A DNA stretch of 64,000 nucleotides from Eleusine coracana subsp. coracana (GCA_032690845.1 CM064422.1:9672001-9736000); one strand, 5' to 3'. Positions 45,801-57,976 are shown, counted from the first letter of the stretch. Numbers and translations are program-made. The notes: a model not told the origin generated them from the letters alone.

Positions 45801-47741
45801 CATTTGATTTGAATTGTCATTAATTTGATTGACGTAGCTCATAACGAGATCATAGTAAATTAGAACCCTGGGGTTTGGTCTTTCTTGCTAGGGAGAGGTG
45901 CCACATGGCTCTAGTTTTGGGATGCTTATGCTGATCACAATTTGCATGTAGGCTGGTGGCCGTAATACCGTTCTGAAAGATGCATTGCATAGGAGGATAC
46001 ATCTATTAACAGATTTACCTACAATGATCTTTGGAACTGATGTTACTCACCCATCTCCAGGGGAGGATTCATCCCCATCTACTGCAGCGGTTTGTTTGTA
46101 CATTAATTTTTCTTTGTTTTATCTCTTATCTATAGATTTGTGATGGCATTTTCTTCATCGAGTTGTTATATACATCAGATAACGAAATAGTTGTTTTTTT
46201 AACAGTATACTTTTCTATTTTTATCTAAAGTTGCATATAAAATTGTGATAAATTAATCCATAGCACCTCTGGTTTCTACTTAGTCAAGTTAAAATTTTGA
46301 TAGGTTGTTGCATCAATGGATTGGCCGGAGGTGTCAACGTACAGATGTTTGGTGTCTTCACAAGGTCACAGGCAAGAGATCATAGCTGATCTTTTCACAG
46401 AAGTGAAGGATCCACAAAAAGGCCGTGTTTGTGGTGGAATGATTAGGCATGTTGGATATCTCAGTTCTCTAGGTTGACTTTTCTTTTCGCTGCAATCTCG
46501 TCACTTTAAAAGGGAAATTGTTGTTGCAGAGAACTCCTCGTGTCATTCTATAAAGCAAATGGGAGTCGCAAACCTGGGAGAATTATTTTCTATCGGTTTG
46601 TAAAGAAAGCTGTGTGTTTGCTAAAATTATTATCTTGTGATTTTTACTGCCTTAACTGAAAATTCACTTCGTTGCATACAGGGATGGTGTCAGTGAAGGT
46701 CAGTTTAGTCAGGTCTTGCTTTATGAAATGGATGCCATTCGCAAGGTTCTCCTTATCAATCTATTTTTGCTTTGGTGTATTTTCTAGGCTTCTGCATTCT
46801 GCCTGTGTCTGTAGTTTTAATTTACTTATTTTTGTATATGTATGTACAGGCTTGCGCTAGCTTAGAAGTGGGCTACTTGCCCCCTGTTACATTCATTGTA
46901 GTGCAAAAGAGGCACCACACACGGATTTTTCCAGAAGATCATCGTGCACGAGATCAAATGGATCGAAGTGGAAATATTCTACCAGGTAAAATAAAAAGTT
47001 TTGGCATTCTTGCAGTCATGTCTTATTCTCAGGAATCTTGTGTAGATTTAAATCGGCAGGGATAGTTTGAAGTTTGGCTTGGACTGATTAGTGTTCTTGG
47101 TCTCAGGAACTGTTGTCGACACGAAGATATGTCATCCCAGCGAATTTGACTTCTACCTCTGCAGTCACTCCGGCATTCAGGTAGATGCCTATTCATGTGA
47201 TGTTTTGATGGATTATCTTCTCATTATTCACGATTGTATATTTTTGCCTTCTGACAGGGGACTAGCCGCCCTACGCATTACCATGTTCTTTTTGATGAAA
47301 ATCATTTCACTGCCGATGCGCTGCAGACATTGACCTACAATTTGTGCTACACGTAAGCAGTTTCCAGTTTTCTCTCGCGATCTTAACATGCTACTTGGCC
47401 ATCGCCCGTGTTCTTCTAATCACTCTGTTTATCTTTCAGGTACGCACGCTGCACGCGATCAGTCTCAATAGGTAGACATCCTTGTAAACAAACTTATACA
47501 GTATGATATGAAAAGTATTGAGTCACCTGTTACTGATTCTGTTCCTATACTTGTTTTGCAAACAGTTCCCCCAGCATACTACGCGCACTTGGCAGCTTTT
47601 CGGGCACGCCACTACTTGGATGATGGACTCTCTGATCAAGGATCTTCTGCTAGCAGCTCTCGGCTGCATGACCGCTCTGTCCCAGTGACTCGGCTGCCAA
47701 ATGTGAAGGAGAACGTCAAGCAGTTCATGTTCTACTGCTGA
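42866..47741 (+). pseudogene. Argonaute copy 2: N-domain exons missing, one frameshift
   Basis: An exon 1 relic lies at about 43188-43240: QLADKEIYHYE, matching QAADRDIYHYD of copy 1, without its 5' splice site. Copy 1's exons 2-5 (N domain and linker) are absent. Exons resume at 44041-44148 and continue 44174-44306, 44439-44555, 44664-44771, 44860-44931, 45125-45246, 45334-45511, 45632-45753, 45952-46089, 46304-46446, 46530-46595, 46682-46745, 46850-46985, 47107-47180, 47258-47352, 47440-47471, 47566-47741. PAZ, MID and PIWI are present; the catalytic Asp (GTDVTHP), Asp (FYRDG) and His (THYHV) are kept. In exon 45125-45246 two bases are missing relative to copy 1, after YWAC near 45163, shifting the frame to a stop. 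The intron after 46446 would need a GC donor (AG|GCATGT). Copy 2 lacks the two nonsense codons of copy 1. Confidence 0.85.
43082..43122 (+). repeat. Short tandem repeat of CCACTTCCCCACTTT
   Basis: A 15-base unit is repeated about 2.5 times, in the position corresponding to the leader or exon 1 of Argonaute copy 2. It replaces the Gly-rich coding part seen in copy 1. Confidence 0.7.
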
Positions 47742-48070
47742 AGGTTGGATGTGTCCAATATGAGAACTGGCATCGATGCTTTTGGGATACAGTAACTTCT
47801 GGTTTTAGTAGTCTCAGTGTGTCATGATGTGGGTATTTTGTGTTCCATGAACAAGCTTGGCACGTGCTGTCTGAATAACTGATGACTGCTGAATGGTTTA
47901 AAGGTTCCTTTGCAGAGGAACTGGCACCGACTCGTTTGGGATATTAGCACCAGGTTTTAGTACTCTCAGTTGTGTAAATAGCTTTTGTTCCATGGAAGAG
48001 GCTGGCTTTTGATAAAGATCATCTTTTGGCGACCCTTTTGATCCATCTTTTTTTTTTTTGAAAAGGCCAT
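47742..48070 (+). repeat. Argonaute copy 2 3' UTR with an imperfect tandem duplication
   Basis: About 47760-47860 and 47918-48005 align: both contain GAACTGGCA, a TTTGGGATA block, GGTTTTAGTA, CTCAGT and TTTTGTGTTCCATG or GCTTTTGTTCCATG. The unit is about 150 bases. A long T run follows at 48051-48060. Confidence 0.6.
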
Positions 48071-48669
48071 CTAACTTACTGAAAATCTGGAAATGTGAGA
48101 CTTTGTTTTTCACTTCGTAGTCTCTGGTACTTTGGAATTTGAAAACGCTCCGATCTTGTAGCTGCCATGTTGGCTTGAAATATTATGCTTAAAGTGAAGA
48201 ACATGTCGCAGTCAGGCTGCATGGCGGCCGCACCTGCTTGCGTCCTACCGTGAACTTCATCTCTGTAGACTCTGGGTGGCAAAACGAAATGGGCCCGTCG
48301 AACGCGCGGCATACCATGGGCGTGTGCGTGATCACCAGCATGCGCATGCGCCGCCAGCCAGATGCTCGTTTCAGGAAAGGGTGAAAGATGGAAGAAAATA
48401 GAAGGATCGTGTAAAAGTGATCTTTTTCGAGTGAGTGGAGTACTAGTACAGACAGAGCAACGAACAACAAGTCGCTCCATCACGCTACCCTGAATTTCAA
48501 TCATTTTTTAGCAAATACTCACAACATCCATCTTCTGAGTGGTACAGAAGTAACATATGACCTCGAAACAAAACAGAGAAGAATAACGGCCCATCCACCC
48601 ATGGAGCGATGAGACATTTGGGGCCCGCTCACGGTCCACCGTGCCTTCCTCGATTCGAACAGAAGACCT
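48071..48669. other. Intergenic DNA between Argonaute copy 2 and the RRM gene
   Basis: Overlapping minus-strand frames (48076-48504) lack recognisable domains. The last 100 bases or so before 48670 are the proximal promoter of the RNA-binding gene. Confidence 0.4.
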
Positions 48670-48678
48670 CTATTTAAG
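48670..48678 (+). promoter_or_regulatory. TATA box of the RRM/zinc-knuckle gene
   Basis: CTATTTAAG lies about 30 bases before the start of a pyrimidine-rich leader (about 48700-48814). That leader is interrupted by a transposon at 48815, and the ATG now lies at 52976. Without the insertion the leader would be about 125 bases. Confidence 0.5.
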
Positions 48679-49254
48679 CCGCTCTGCAGTTGTCATTCAT
48701 TGCTACCGCTCATAACGTTCTCCTCTCCATTTCGAATTTTTCTTCCCCCGTCTCAGCGCAACAGCGTCCCATCGGTCGATCAATCCAGAGAACAGCGAGA
48801 GAGGTGGTGATTCTTACAGCTGGGCGTTCGGTTAATCCGGTTCGATTAATATGATTGTAAAGAAGTTCGGTTAATGAAAAATGGTAACCGAATATGTAAG
48901 GGAAAATACTATAACTGTACAAATCGGTTACGGTTAATTACTTCAGTTTTCGATTAATCACTAATTAACCGATACATCTGGATCTAGATCGTGGTTGGGG
49001 GCGCTCAGATCGTTCTGTCCGCTGTCGCGCCGTCTACAGCTTGTACAGTGCGCCACCATCGCCGGCATGGCGCCCCGTCGAAGTCGTCGCTCGCTCATCG
49101 GCAGTTGCTCGGCCGCTCGCCCGCTAGCGGCTAGTGGAGTCCGCTTGAAGAAGTAGCTCACACTTGCGTGCTCACCAGACAGCAGCACGCCTCCACGCGC
49201 GAGTGCGCCGCCAGGCGCCAGCGCACCACCATCGCCCACCCGCTCATATGCGCT

Positions 49255-52200
49255 TAGGGGTGGATGTAAGCCAGCTCGGTTCGACTCGGCTCATATTGGC
49301 TCATCAGAATATAGGTTCGGTTTGGCTCGGTTTGTCATACAAACGAGCTAAAAACCCGATTCGGCTTGGCTTGCTGGCAGTTTGAGTTAGCTCGTGAGGC
49401 TCGCGAGCCTAGGGTACACAAGACAATTTAAAGACTAGAATAAAAACAAAAAAAAACATGTAAGTGTGAAATAGCATGTGGGAGACAAATGGTTGACTAT
49501 AGTATAATGTTTAAAATTCTAACTTGAAAATAGAACCATGATACCGCAGACATCCACATTATATGTATATCTCTTTTTAACATATAAAATTTATTTGTAG
49601 TTAAAAGACCGAAGAATAACTCGGTGTTTTAACTTCTGTTTGCTCCTTTGTTTGCAGATGAAGAACCAAACAAGTGCAGCTACAAGAAGCATAGTTCAAA
49701 TTAGATTATAGATTGGATGTGTGCGCACAAAATGAATATAACAAAATATATACCTTATGATTTGCTAGCTGCAACACTCTCTGAAAATAGCACAACCTCG
49801 ATATCATCATCACCATTTGGTTCCTAGAAAACAACCCAAAACTATATAAATATCAATAATATTGGAAGAATATATTGAACTAAGGACTTGTTGAACTTAC
49901 CCCAAACATAGGAGGAGCCATATCACTTTGAGAAGCTCGTATCCAGCTTGATGCACACAGTAATGTCTCAACCATGGCTGGCGCAAAGCGCTATGATAGT
50001 CATCAAGAACTCTACCTCTAGTACTAAAAGTTGACTCTGATAATACACTGCTAGCTGGAATAGTCAAGAATTTCTTTGCCATCCTTAACACAACAAGAAA
50101 CCTATGGGCATTTATCTTCCAATAATCAAGCATATTGAAATTGTTGTCTGAGTATAGAATAATTATCTTCATCAAGATAGATTAGTAACTCAGATTTTGA
50201 TGACTCTGTGGCTTTAGATCACAAAAAGAATGAAATCCACCAGCAACCGACACTAATGAACTACTGGTGTCCACTACTGAAGTGGATGACTCAACCCTGT
50301 TGCTGTTATTGACAAACTTGTCACAATGATAATCTGTGTCACAAATTTTATAAAGCAATTCTAGCTCTTCATTGACCGGAGCAATCTCACTGCTTGCCTT
50401 TGCGGCTTCATACAGTTGTTTAAAACATCATTGGACGGATCTCATTTTGAACCTAGGATCAAGGATAGTAGCAATAACCATAACATTATTCTTGATATCC
50501 CAATACTTGTTAAATTTGTCCAACATTATAACAGCCATGTTCCTCAAATTTGCATCTTCAGAATCTTTTGTCTTTGTCAATGCGATTTTAACATTAACAA
50601 TGTAAAGATAGAACAAATTAAACGTTGGGTATGTTGAGCCTGAAAATGCTATCGTTATTTCAGCCATTGCCTACAATATTGGCTGAATTTTGCTATAGAT
50701 TTACCATTGTTGTGCTGATGGTTTCCACACATATCTAGGATCCACATCAGCGTAAAAAGTGAATGCTTCCTTATATGCCATGCATGCTGCCAGCATTTTG
50801 TATGTTGAGCTCCATCTTGTTTTGACATCGAGGCACAACCCCTTCCCTACCTTCACGAAATATTCCTTACAAACTTCCATAAATTTAAACATACGTGATA
50901 GAGACCTCTTAAAGTACTTAACAGTGTCCCTAAGATTGCTTATCAAATGTTCTAGTTGTTACAGACCATCATTCACAACCAAATTCACTATGTGAGAAGA
51001 ACAACGAACATGAAAGTAAATAGGATTGAATTTTGAAGTCTTTCTAGCAAGGAACTTGGACTTCAAACTTCTAACAGCAGTGTCATTGGAACCAGCATTA
51101 TCAAGAGTAATTGTCATTACCTTGTCTTCTATTTTTCACTCAATCAAGCATTTGAACACTGCTTGGGCTATTACTACCTCATTATGTGGAGGATTCAACT
51201 CAACAAAGTTTAGCACACGACACTACATGACCCAATTATCATCAATGTAATGCGCAACCAAACACATGTAAGAAAGATTCTGATTTGAGGTCCATAAATC
51301 ACATGTTAAACTTATGGATTCAACATCTCTAAGATTCTTCTTCAAGATGTCCTTTTCAGACTCATAAACCTTCATGCATTCATTTCTTATACTTTTTCTA
51401 CCAGTCCATTTATAGTTAGCATTCAACCATTTCAACAAGATATTAAACCATTTGTGCTCTACCATCTTAAATAAATACTCATGAACAATTATCATCTTAG
51501 CAATTATTTTACGGGTTTCCTCATGATTATACTCAATTGGAGTAACAACAAGCTGACCTTCCTCTCCGGGAGCATAACTGAGCGTACCTTGAGCTTTAGC
51601 CTTAGCCACTTTGTTCAAATATTGAGTACACTTTTTCAGATGACGGTTTAGAGTTGTAGTCGTTCCTCCTTCCACATAAGCATATGATTTAGTGCAATAC
51701 TTGTACTTTGCCCTCATCTATGTGACTCCTCTTTCTTTCTTAGATTGAATAGTGATTTTCTTAAAATGCTTCCAACAATCAGCTTTTCCTCCTTTGACTG
51801 TTACTTTGGTGGAAGACACTGAAATACCAGTTCTTTGCTTTTTAGCCTTTCTCTTTGACTTGGGAGATGACACAGAAACATTCTCGTGATTTGACACATC
51901 TCCTTCACTATCCTTGCTTTCAGAGCTAGCTGACACGTCAGGCATATCTGAATTGCCATCCTTCTCATCCGATCCCTATAGAGAAAAAACACACAACTCA
52001 GATCCATCCACATTCGTATCACAAAATAAGAGAATTTTTTAGATGCGGCAAGTAATACAAAACTTGAGGAATTTTCCATGCGTGCAATAGTAAATATACA
52101 GGACAATAGCTAGTAGCAACAAGCTAGTACGTACTCACCGATTCAACAATCATAGTGCATGTTGATGAAGGATCCATCGCTGGCGTGGATTCTGTGGCTG

Positions 52201-52581
52201 CGGTGGATTTTTTTGCACAGCGGCGATCCATGAAGACAAAGCAATGATGTATTCCTATTCAGCGCCGTTGTTTTTTTCTTCCGTGGAAACGAAGAGACCA
52301 TGAAAACAGAATTGGAAGAAGTAAAGATTGTGTACCGTGATTAAAGAAGGTAATCAGGATTTGTTATGGTATATTTTATATTTTTTTAGAGTATTATTCT
52401 TGTTTGTCATGCAGGCTCGTTTAGCTCGCGAGTAACTTACGAGCCAGGCTCGGCTCGTTAATTTGATAAGCTTAACAATGAGCTCGGCTCGGCTCGTTAG
52501 TAAATCGAGTCAAGTCGAGCCGAGCCGAGCTAGTTATAAGTCGAGTCGAGCCGTAGGCTTCAAGTTTTTCATCCACCCCTA
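49255..52581 (-). mobile_element. Nested hAT transposon, 3327 bp, with transposase remnant
   Basis: The ends are TAGGGGTGGATG and its complement (CATCCACCCCTA), flanked by the 8-bp repeat TATGCGCT (49247-49254 and 52582-52589). Subterminal GAGCTCGGCTCG-like clusters occur at both ends, as in the MITE at 18089-18706. A RICESLEEPER-type transposase pseudogene fills the middle on the minus strand. It inserted into the outer element, so it is the younger of the two. Confidence 0.92.
49897..52177 (-). pseudogene. hAT transposase (zf-BED / RICESLEEPER-like), several stops
   Basis: A first coding exon at 52177-52139 (MDPSSTCTMIVES) has a good GT donor; the second exon begins near 51975. A BED-type zinc finger follows: DCWKHF, then AKYKYCTKSYAYV and LNRHLKKC, with an in-frame TAG at 51718-51720 in its middle. 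The hAT core includes LTCDLWTSNQNLSYMCLVAH, LDNAGSND, VRCSSHIVNLVVNDGL and VKTRWSSTYKML. The C-terminal dimerisation region is SSVLSESTFSTRGRVLDDY. Further stops occur near 51223, 51135, 50962, 50702, 50665, 50426 and 50182. The element cannot move by its own enzyme. Confidence 0.88.
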
Positions 52582-53090
52582 TATGCGCTGCCCCGCGCTC
52601 CCGCCTCCATAGGCCGCTGCTGTACAAGGACATAGTCGAGAGGAGGGTGGAGGCTCGTACAACAGAAGATGGGGTGCGTTTGCATGGACCGCACAGACGT
52701 GGACACAAAGTTAGGATTTGGGCTTTGTTTGTATGGGCCGTAGCCGTAGGTAAGAGCTGGGCTACCGTACAAGCCAGAAAATAAATTTCGGTTGCTTCGG
52801 TTTATTCGGTAGCGCACACCAACAACCGCACTTTTGATCATAAACCGATCAAGCTAAAAAATAAAAACGGAACCAACTACTGAAAACCGTATTAATCGCA
52901 AATTTCGGTTATTTCGGTTCGGTTCGGTTCGATTATCGGTTTTGCGGTTAACCGCGCCCAAGCCTAGTGATTCTCATGGCAGGGCAGTGGGAGGGACGAC
53001 GGATCCTCGTGGGAGGCCTGGCGTGGCAGACGGACGACTGGAAGCTCGAAGACGCCTACCAAGCTTCGGTAGGGTCGTCAACGCCTAGGT

Positions 53091-54765
53091 AAGTACATGA
53101 AATTCGATCGTGTTCTTGTGACTAGTTTTTTTTAATTACATAGTATAACTTAGACACTCATAACACACGCATATTCACCCCTATGAACACACGTACGTAA
53201 ACCCTACCCCTATAAACATTCTTGAAGATTGAGCCAGCAAATTTTCGAGATTGACGAAGTCACTATTGACAGGAGCGTCGCCTACCACTGAAAGTACAAT
53301 GCCGTTAAATCCTAGTAAATTCGCTCATACGGGGAGTCGAACCCAGGACCTGATATGCTACTGAGACTCTTGTAACCACTTGGCTAGTTTGATGAGTGTT
53401 TCGCCAAATCTATCGAGTTTGATGAATATTTGTCCATTTTCCTTACCATACATTAGGCTGTTCTTTTTTTTTTCTTTTACTGTCTGGCCTTACTATCAGG
53501 TGATGATAATAAGCTTGGGGATGAAATTTCGATAATAACAGTAGTTACAGGATTACAGCTTTTATATACAGTTGTATCAGAAATTAAATCTGTTCTTGGA
53601 TGTTAGATCACGGATATCTAGAAATAACGTAACATCAAATGCTTATCTGAAGGCAATATCTTTGTTGTCTGCCAAGCACCTCTGAAGTGCTCCTGCTTCA
53701 TTTTCAAAAAAAGAAAGAAAAATTGCCCAGGTGCAATCTATTCCCCACCGTATGTAGCATTGGCGACTAATTTTCTCAGATTTTCATCATGCAATTGGAG
53801 CATTTGAATATCATATTCTAGTCCTATTTGATGATATGGGTATTCCAAATTCCTAAAACGATGTTCCTTTATGGAAATGAAGATGCCTACGAATCAGATC
53901 CTGCATTTTCACAATTGGCCTTTTTGTGTACAAGTGCTGCTTCTGGTTGCTTTGTGGTGCATAGCAACCTAATTCTATTTTGTAAGGCTACTCTTAATTG
54001 GAGTTTTATTTTTAATAAAAGACATGTCATATTAGCATTTGCATTTTTATATGTGTGATAAAAATAGTGATGAATAGTGAGGAAACCAAGTTTATCTAGA
54101 TGAAACTAGGAATACACTATTTTAAAGACTGCAATATTTCTTTAATGTTTTAAAACTAGTATTGAGAGCAAACATCTCATTTCATATGAAAATTTGGTCA
54201 ATCACTAATGCAACATTTTTTTTCTCAAACACACAGTAGATGTGTGTGTCATTGCCTAAGAAGAAGACCAAATTAGCCAAATACAACGACTAAGGTCACA
54301 ACCCAACCTGACCAAACATACCCAAGCGACATTTACATGACCAAAGCTATGCGACAATTAAATGCTATGTTAAGACTAGAAAATAACAAAAATAAAACTA
54401 TGTATTGGAGAAGAATCGTTTATGTTTTATGTTGGCAATCGTGAAAACAATAAAATGAGATACTCATTTGAGAGTAGCCTTAGTACTGTATTCTACTGTT
54501 GAAATAAACATTGAAGAGTAATGCAATTTTGAGTGAAGCGCAAGTACTGTAATTTTTTGGCGGGGACCCTTTTTATTAAATATAGAATTACTTGCACAGA
54601 TAAAAAATTGTAGTCTTTTATTAGGTGATTAGGTATTTGAGTTCATATGAGTTTAGGGAGATTCAATTCATGCTTATAGTACATTAGCACGTGTTACTGA
54701 CATTTATTCCGTCTTATTTTCTCTTTGTACACTCATTATTCACAAGCACTAATTCATTATTGTAG
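53091..54765 (+). other. Intron 1 of the RRM gene
   Basis: Begins GTAAGT and ends TTGTAG. It contains a minus-strand SINE (53129-53383) and otherwise AT-rich DNA without recognisable genes; a 76-codon frame at 53828-54058 has no known domain. Confidence 0.65.
53129..53383 (-). mobile_element. tRNA-derived SINE
   Basis: On the minus strand a tRNA-like head reads AGCCAAGTGGTTACAAGAG (A-box-like), followed by a perfect B box GGTTCGACTCC (53343-53333). The body runs to a 3' tail ending in an A run, seen as T run at about 53126-53133 on the plus strand. The flanks share CTAGTTT (53122-53128 and 53384-53390), a plausible target duplication. It resembles grass SINEs of the Au type, but the family name is not certain. 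Confidence 0.75.
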
Positions 54766-54862
54766 GTCCTTGTGGATAGAGTCAGGCCGTTCACGTGGCT
54801 TTGGGTTCGTGACATTTGAAAGCCAACGGGCAGCTGACAACGCTATCAGAGAGATGCACTAT

Positions 54863-55502
54863 TGTTGGAATTATATAGTTTTGGTTCATTAATAATAACA
54901 ATAATTTCTGAAAATCTTAAAAGCTTATTTATGAGTGGTGAGAGTGCAAAGGTTTAGTCCTACATTATTAGTGGAGATGGAGAGAGTCCAACTTGTAAGT
55001 TTGGTTGCTCTAGCATCTCTTGCAAGTGCGTGGGTGGGAGGTAGGAAGAACACACGCGCGCGCTCGCACGCCTCGCCTCGTCGGACCAAGCATATTCCAT
55101 ATGTTTAATTATGAAAACTAACGTATTAATATGGTAATCGTCTTGGTTACGGGACGCCCAACCCTAGCGGTTCTCCCCTATAAATACGTATAGGTACCAC
55201 CACAAATCATATCACACAATTGCCTAGGGTTTTGCCTCTTGATACTGTTGTGTTACCAAGTCTTCTCCATCCCGATTGTCGGCGTGCACCGGTAAACAGG
55301 AGAGCAGGTCTCCAGAACCGTCGTCCTCTGTGATCCTGCACCGAGAGAGGGCGAATAAGGTTTTTGGGAAGCGCTCTATACGACTGCTCGATCGCTTCCT
55401 CGTCTTCATCAAGCTTGTCACCACGGCTCGTTTTCCGCATCATCGAGTCGGTCTCAACCGCTATCGTCAATAATGTGACGGTGCTGCACGTCGTTGTTGC
55501 CT
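54863..55502 (+). repeat. 5' LTR of copia C2, first part
   Basis: Matches the first part of the 3' LTR (62719 onward) except for a deletion near 55084 that removes the GC-rich and T-rich segment present at about 62950-63075. A TATAAATACG box is kept near 55179-55188. The LTR continues at 57977-58220 after the inserted fragment. Confidence 0.85.
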
Positions 55503-57971
55503 ATAGACCTTGGTTTCTTTGAGCAGTTGGATGCTTAGGCGGCACAGGCTCAGAGAGCACAACAGGATCCACCTCAGGAGCAGCCAGGAGCAGAGCCTTC
55601 AGAGGACGTTGCTGCACCACTTCCTTTGACCACGAGCATTTAGATATTCCTCTTTTCCCGCCTTTTATGACTTTTTGGTGCTTGTTGCCAGAGGGGGAGA
55701 AGATACTAGGTCTAGCGGGAGTGGGAGTGTGATCTTGTCCGATTGAGAGTAGCTTGTATCTAGGGGGAGCTACGAGGTTTTTGGGAGATAGACCATTTGG
55801 ATCTTATTTTGAGGTGTTATTTGTTGTTCGTGGATTATGATGAGTCATGGTTTTCATTCGCTTATGTTTGACTTATTTTGATCTCACTTGGTTTATTTTC
55901 TTTTCATATGCAGTGCTTGTATTTATTGATTATCTTGTATGCATGTGTATGATATCATGATGATGGATGCTTGTTCTTAATTCTTATGTATTTTCATGCT
56001 AACTTGTTGCATCTCATCATTTATGCTTTGCATTGCATGTCATTATGCTTTCATTCAATATATTGCCATGGCATGCATGCATGTTTCATCTAGAGTATGC
56101 TCTTCTCTCTTTTCCTTATATCTCTAGATGTTACTTGATTGAGCAGGACCTTATGCATTTCTCTCTTATGTTGTCTTGGTTCCTCTCGATCTTTGTGTAG
56201 CTTGTTTTAGCCCGGTTATTCCTTAAAGTTTATTTTAAGTAGTGGTTATCATCAATCACCAAAAAGGGGGAGATTGTAAGCTTCATGACCATTGATGATT
56301 GGATCCCCGAGGTATGAATGTTTTAGTGATAGATGACAACTATAAAATTATGGGCTAATATCTATACAAGTGTTGTATATGCAGGAACCTTCACTATACT
56401 CTACTACAAATCTATGTATGATGGTTGCCTTGGCGATTGATAACGATGACCATAAGCATGGAGGCTTGATAAGCTTGATGGAGTCCAAGGGTAAATGGAG
56501 ATGGATCAAAGTGGAGAATAAGCTATGGAGCAAGTGTTTGGTACACTTGTCTAGTTGCTAGGCTTAGAGTCCATAGGAAAAACCGGACTATCAAGGGGGT
56601 CTAGGTCATTCTCTTAGGTCATGTCTAGTCGGTGATGTGCAAGGTTGCTTGATGAAATCACAGGTACTAGGTGATAGTGGAGAAGCCAAGGAGCTGTTCG
56701 GAGAAGCCGGGAAACCAAGTCAAGCGAGGACGACGAGTTTCAGCTTCTGGACATAGAGACCGGATAGATGGGTCAGTGGAGACCGGACTGTATGGTCAAT
56801 ATGTAGAGATTGTCCGGGACTTAGCGCGAAGAAGCAGGAGTCTGTCAACAGGTAAGTCTGTACAGACTGGACGGTCCGGTCTACTGACTGGACAGTTCGG
56901 TCAGTACAGGTGCAAGGACGGCAGAAGAGGTGCATTTTGTAGAGGCTCCTGGACTGGAGAGAGAAAGTGGACCGGACGGTCCGTCCAGTGACCGGATAGT
57001 CCGGTCACTACAGGAGGAAGCAGCGGACAGAGAGCAACGGCTCTGGAGGAGCCGTCCGGTGGAGACCAGACTGTCCGGTCTGGACAGTGACCGGACTGTC
57101 CGATCAGTACGTCCAGAGAGGCTGTTTCGTGGAGCAACGACTAGTTTGAGGTTGGGAGCCTATATAACTTTGTTGCTGGGGTCTTTGTGACCTCTCTTGG
57201 CCAGTGGAATACCTGAGAGTATTTGGTAAGGTCCAAAAGGAAAAGAGGAGAGCACTAGGAGAGGATATTAGATATCTTGTGAGTGCTAGTGAGAGTAACA
57301 AGGAGCTATCTTACACATCTAAGGCTAGGGTGTCCTTAAGGGTGTGATCTAGTTTGTTACTCTTGCTCTATGGTGAGACCTAGACCGGTTAGGTGTCGGT
57401 GATTGATCCTATCATGATTGGTTGTGAAGGCCGTCACTAGTTTGTACACGGTTTGAGCCCGCCGTTGGAAGGGGCATCAATAGTGAGCGCCCGTGCCGGC
57501 TCGGAGAGTACGGCAAGTTCTCAAGGGAGGCGAGCTTGTGCTTTATGCTCAGTGACGCACACCGTGTCTTCACTCAAGGAGTGATTGCGGGCTCGTGGGC
57601 GAGAACTCCACTTGGTGGCGGGAGGGACCGGGACTCCGGCCGGAGTGGTCCATCGAGGAGTAGGGGAAGGCGCCATCCTTCCGAGACCTCGGAAAAAAAT
57701 CATGAGCATTGCTTGACCCTCTCTTTACTATTCCGCAATTGTGTGCTCTAGTGATAAGGTAACTTGTGACTTGCATAGGCTAGTGTGAATAACTTCCGCG
57801 CAATGCTTTGCATCATGAACACTAGCATGTGTAGGGTCTTAGCCTACTAGAATTATTTAGGTTGCAACGATTCGTTAGGTTTCAGAAGCGTGAAACTGAA
57901 GTTTTTGGATTCGTGGTCGGCTACCGATTCACCCCCCCCCCCCTCCTCTTGGTAGGCCTTCGGTCCTTATA
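55503..57971 (+). mobile_element. Sirevirus-like (Ty1/copia) 3' fragment inside the C2 5' LTR
   Basis: Three purine tracts of the form AGGGGGAG occur at about 55691, 55761 and 56264, the last being AAAAAGGGGGAGATTG directly before a TGTAAGC LTR start near 56275. Multiple polypurine tracts before the 3' LTR, and CG-containing palindromes inside the LTR (GACCGGACTGTCCGGTC-like, about 56869-57110), are known Sirevirus features. A TATATAAC box lies near 57161. No gag-pol or 5' LTR is present. The insert is bounded by TGCCT at 55498-55502 and 57972-57976, which could be a 5-bp duplication or chance. Confidence 0.65.
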
Positions 57972-57976
57972 TGCCT

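Larger units (their letters stand above)
48815..52966. mobile_element. Outer hAT element (about 825 bp) split by a second hAT
   Basis: The left end is TACAGCTGGGCGTTCGG; the complement of the right end is TAGGCTTGGGCGCGG. The exact 8-bp repeat GTGATTCT flanks both sides (48807-48814 and 52967-52974). Subterminal CGGTTAATCCGG-like repeats occur at both ends, matching the MITE at 39691-40500. The element lies in the 5' leader of the RRM gene, one base before its ATG once the target copy is counted. Its own coding capacity is nil apart from the nested insertion. Confidence 0.88.

Noticed and set aside
53333..53383. Possible minus-strand tRNA gene
   Set aside because: Only the A and B box region is tRNA-like; there is no acceptor-stem pairing, and a long tail plus target duplication fit a SINE.
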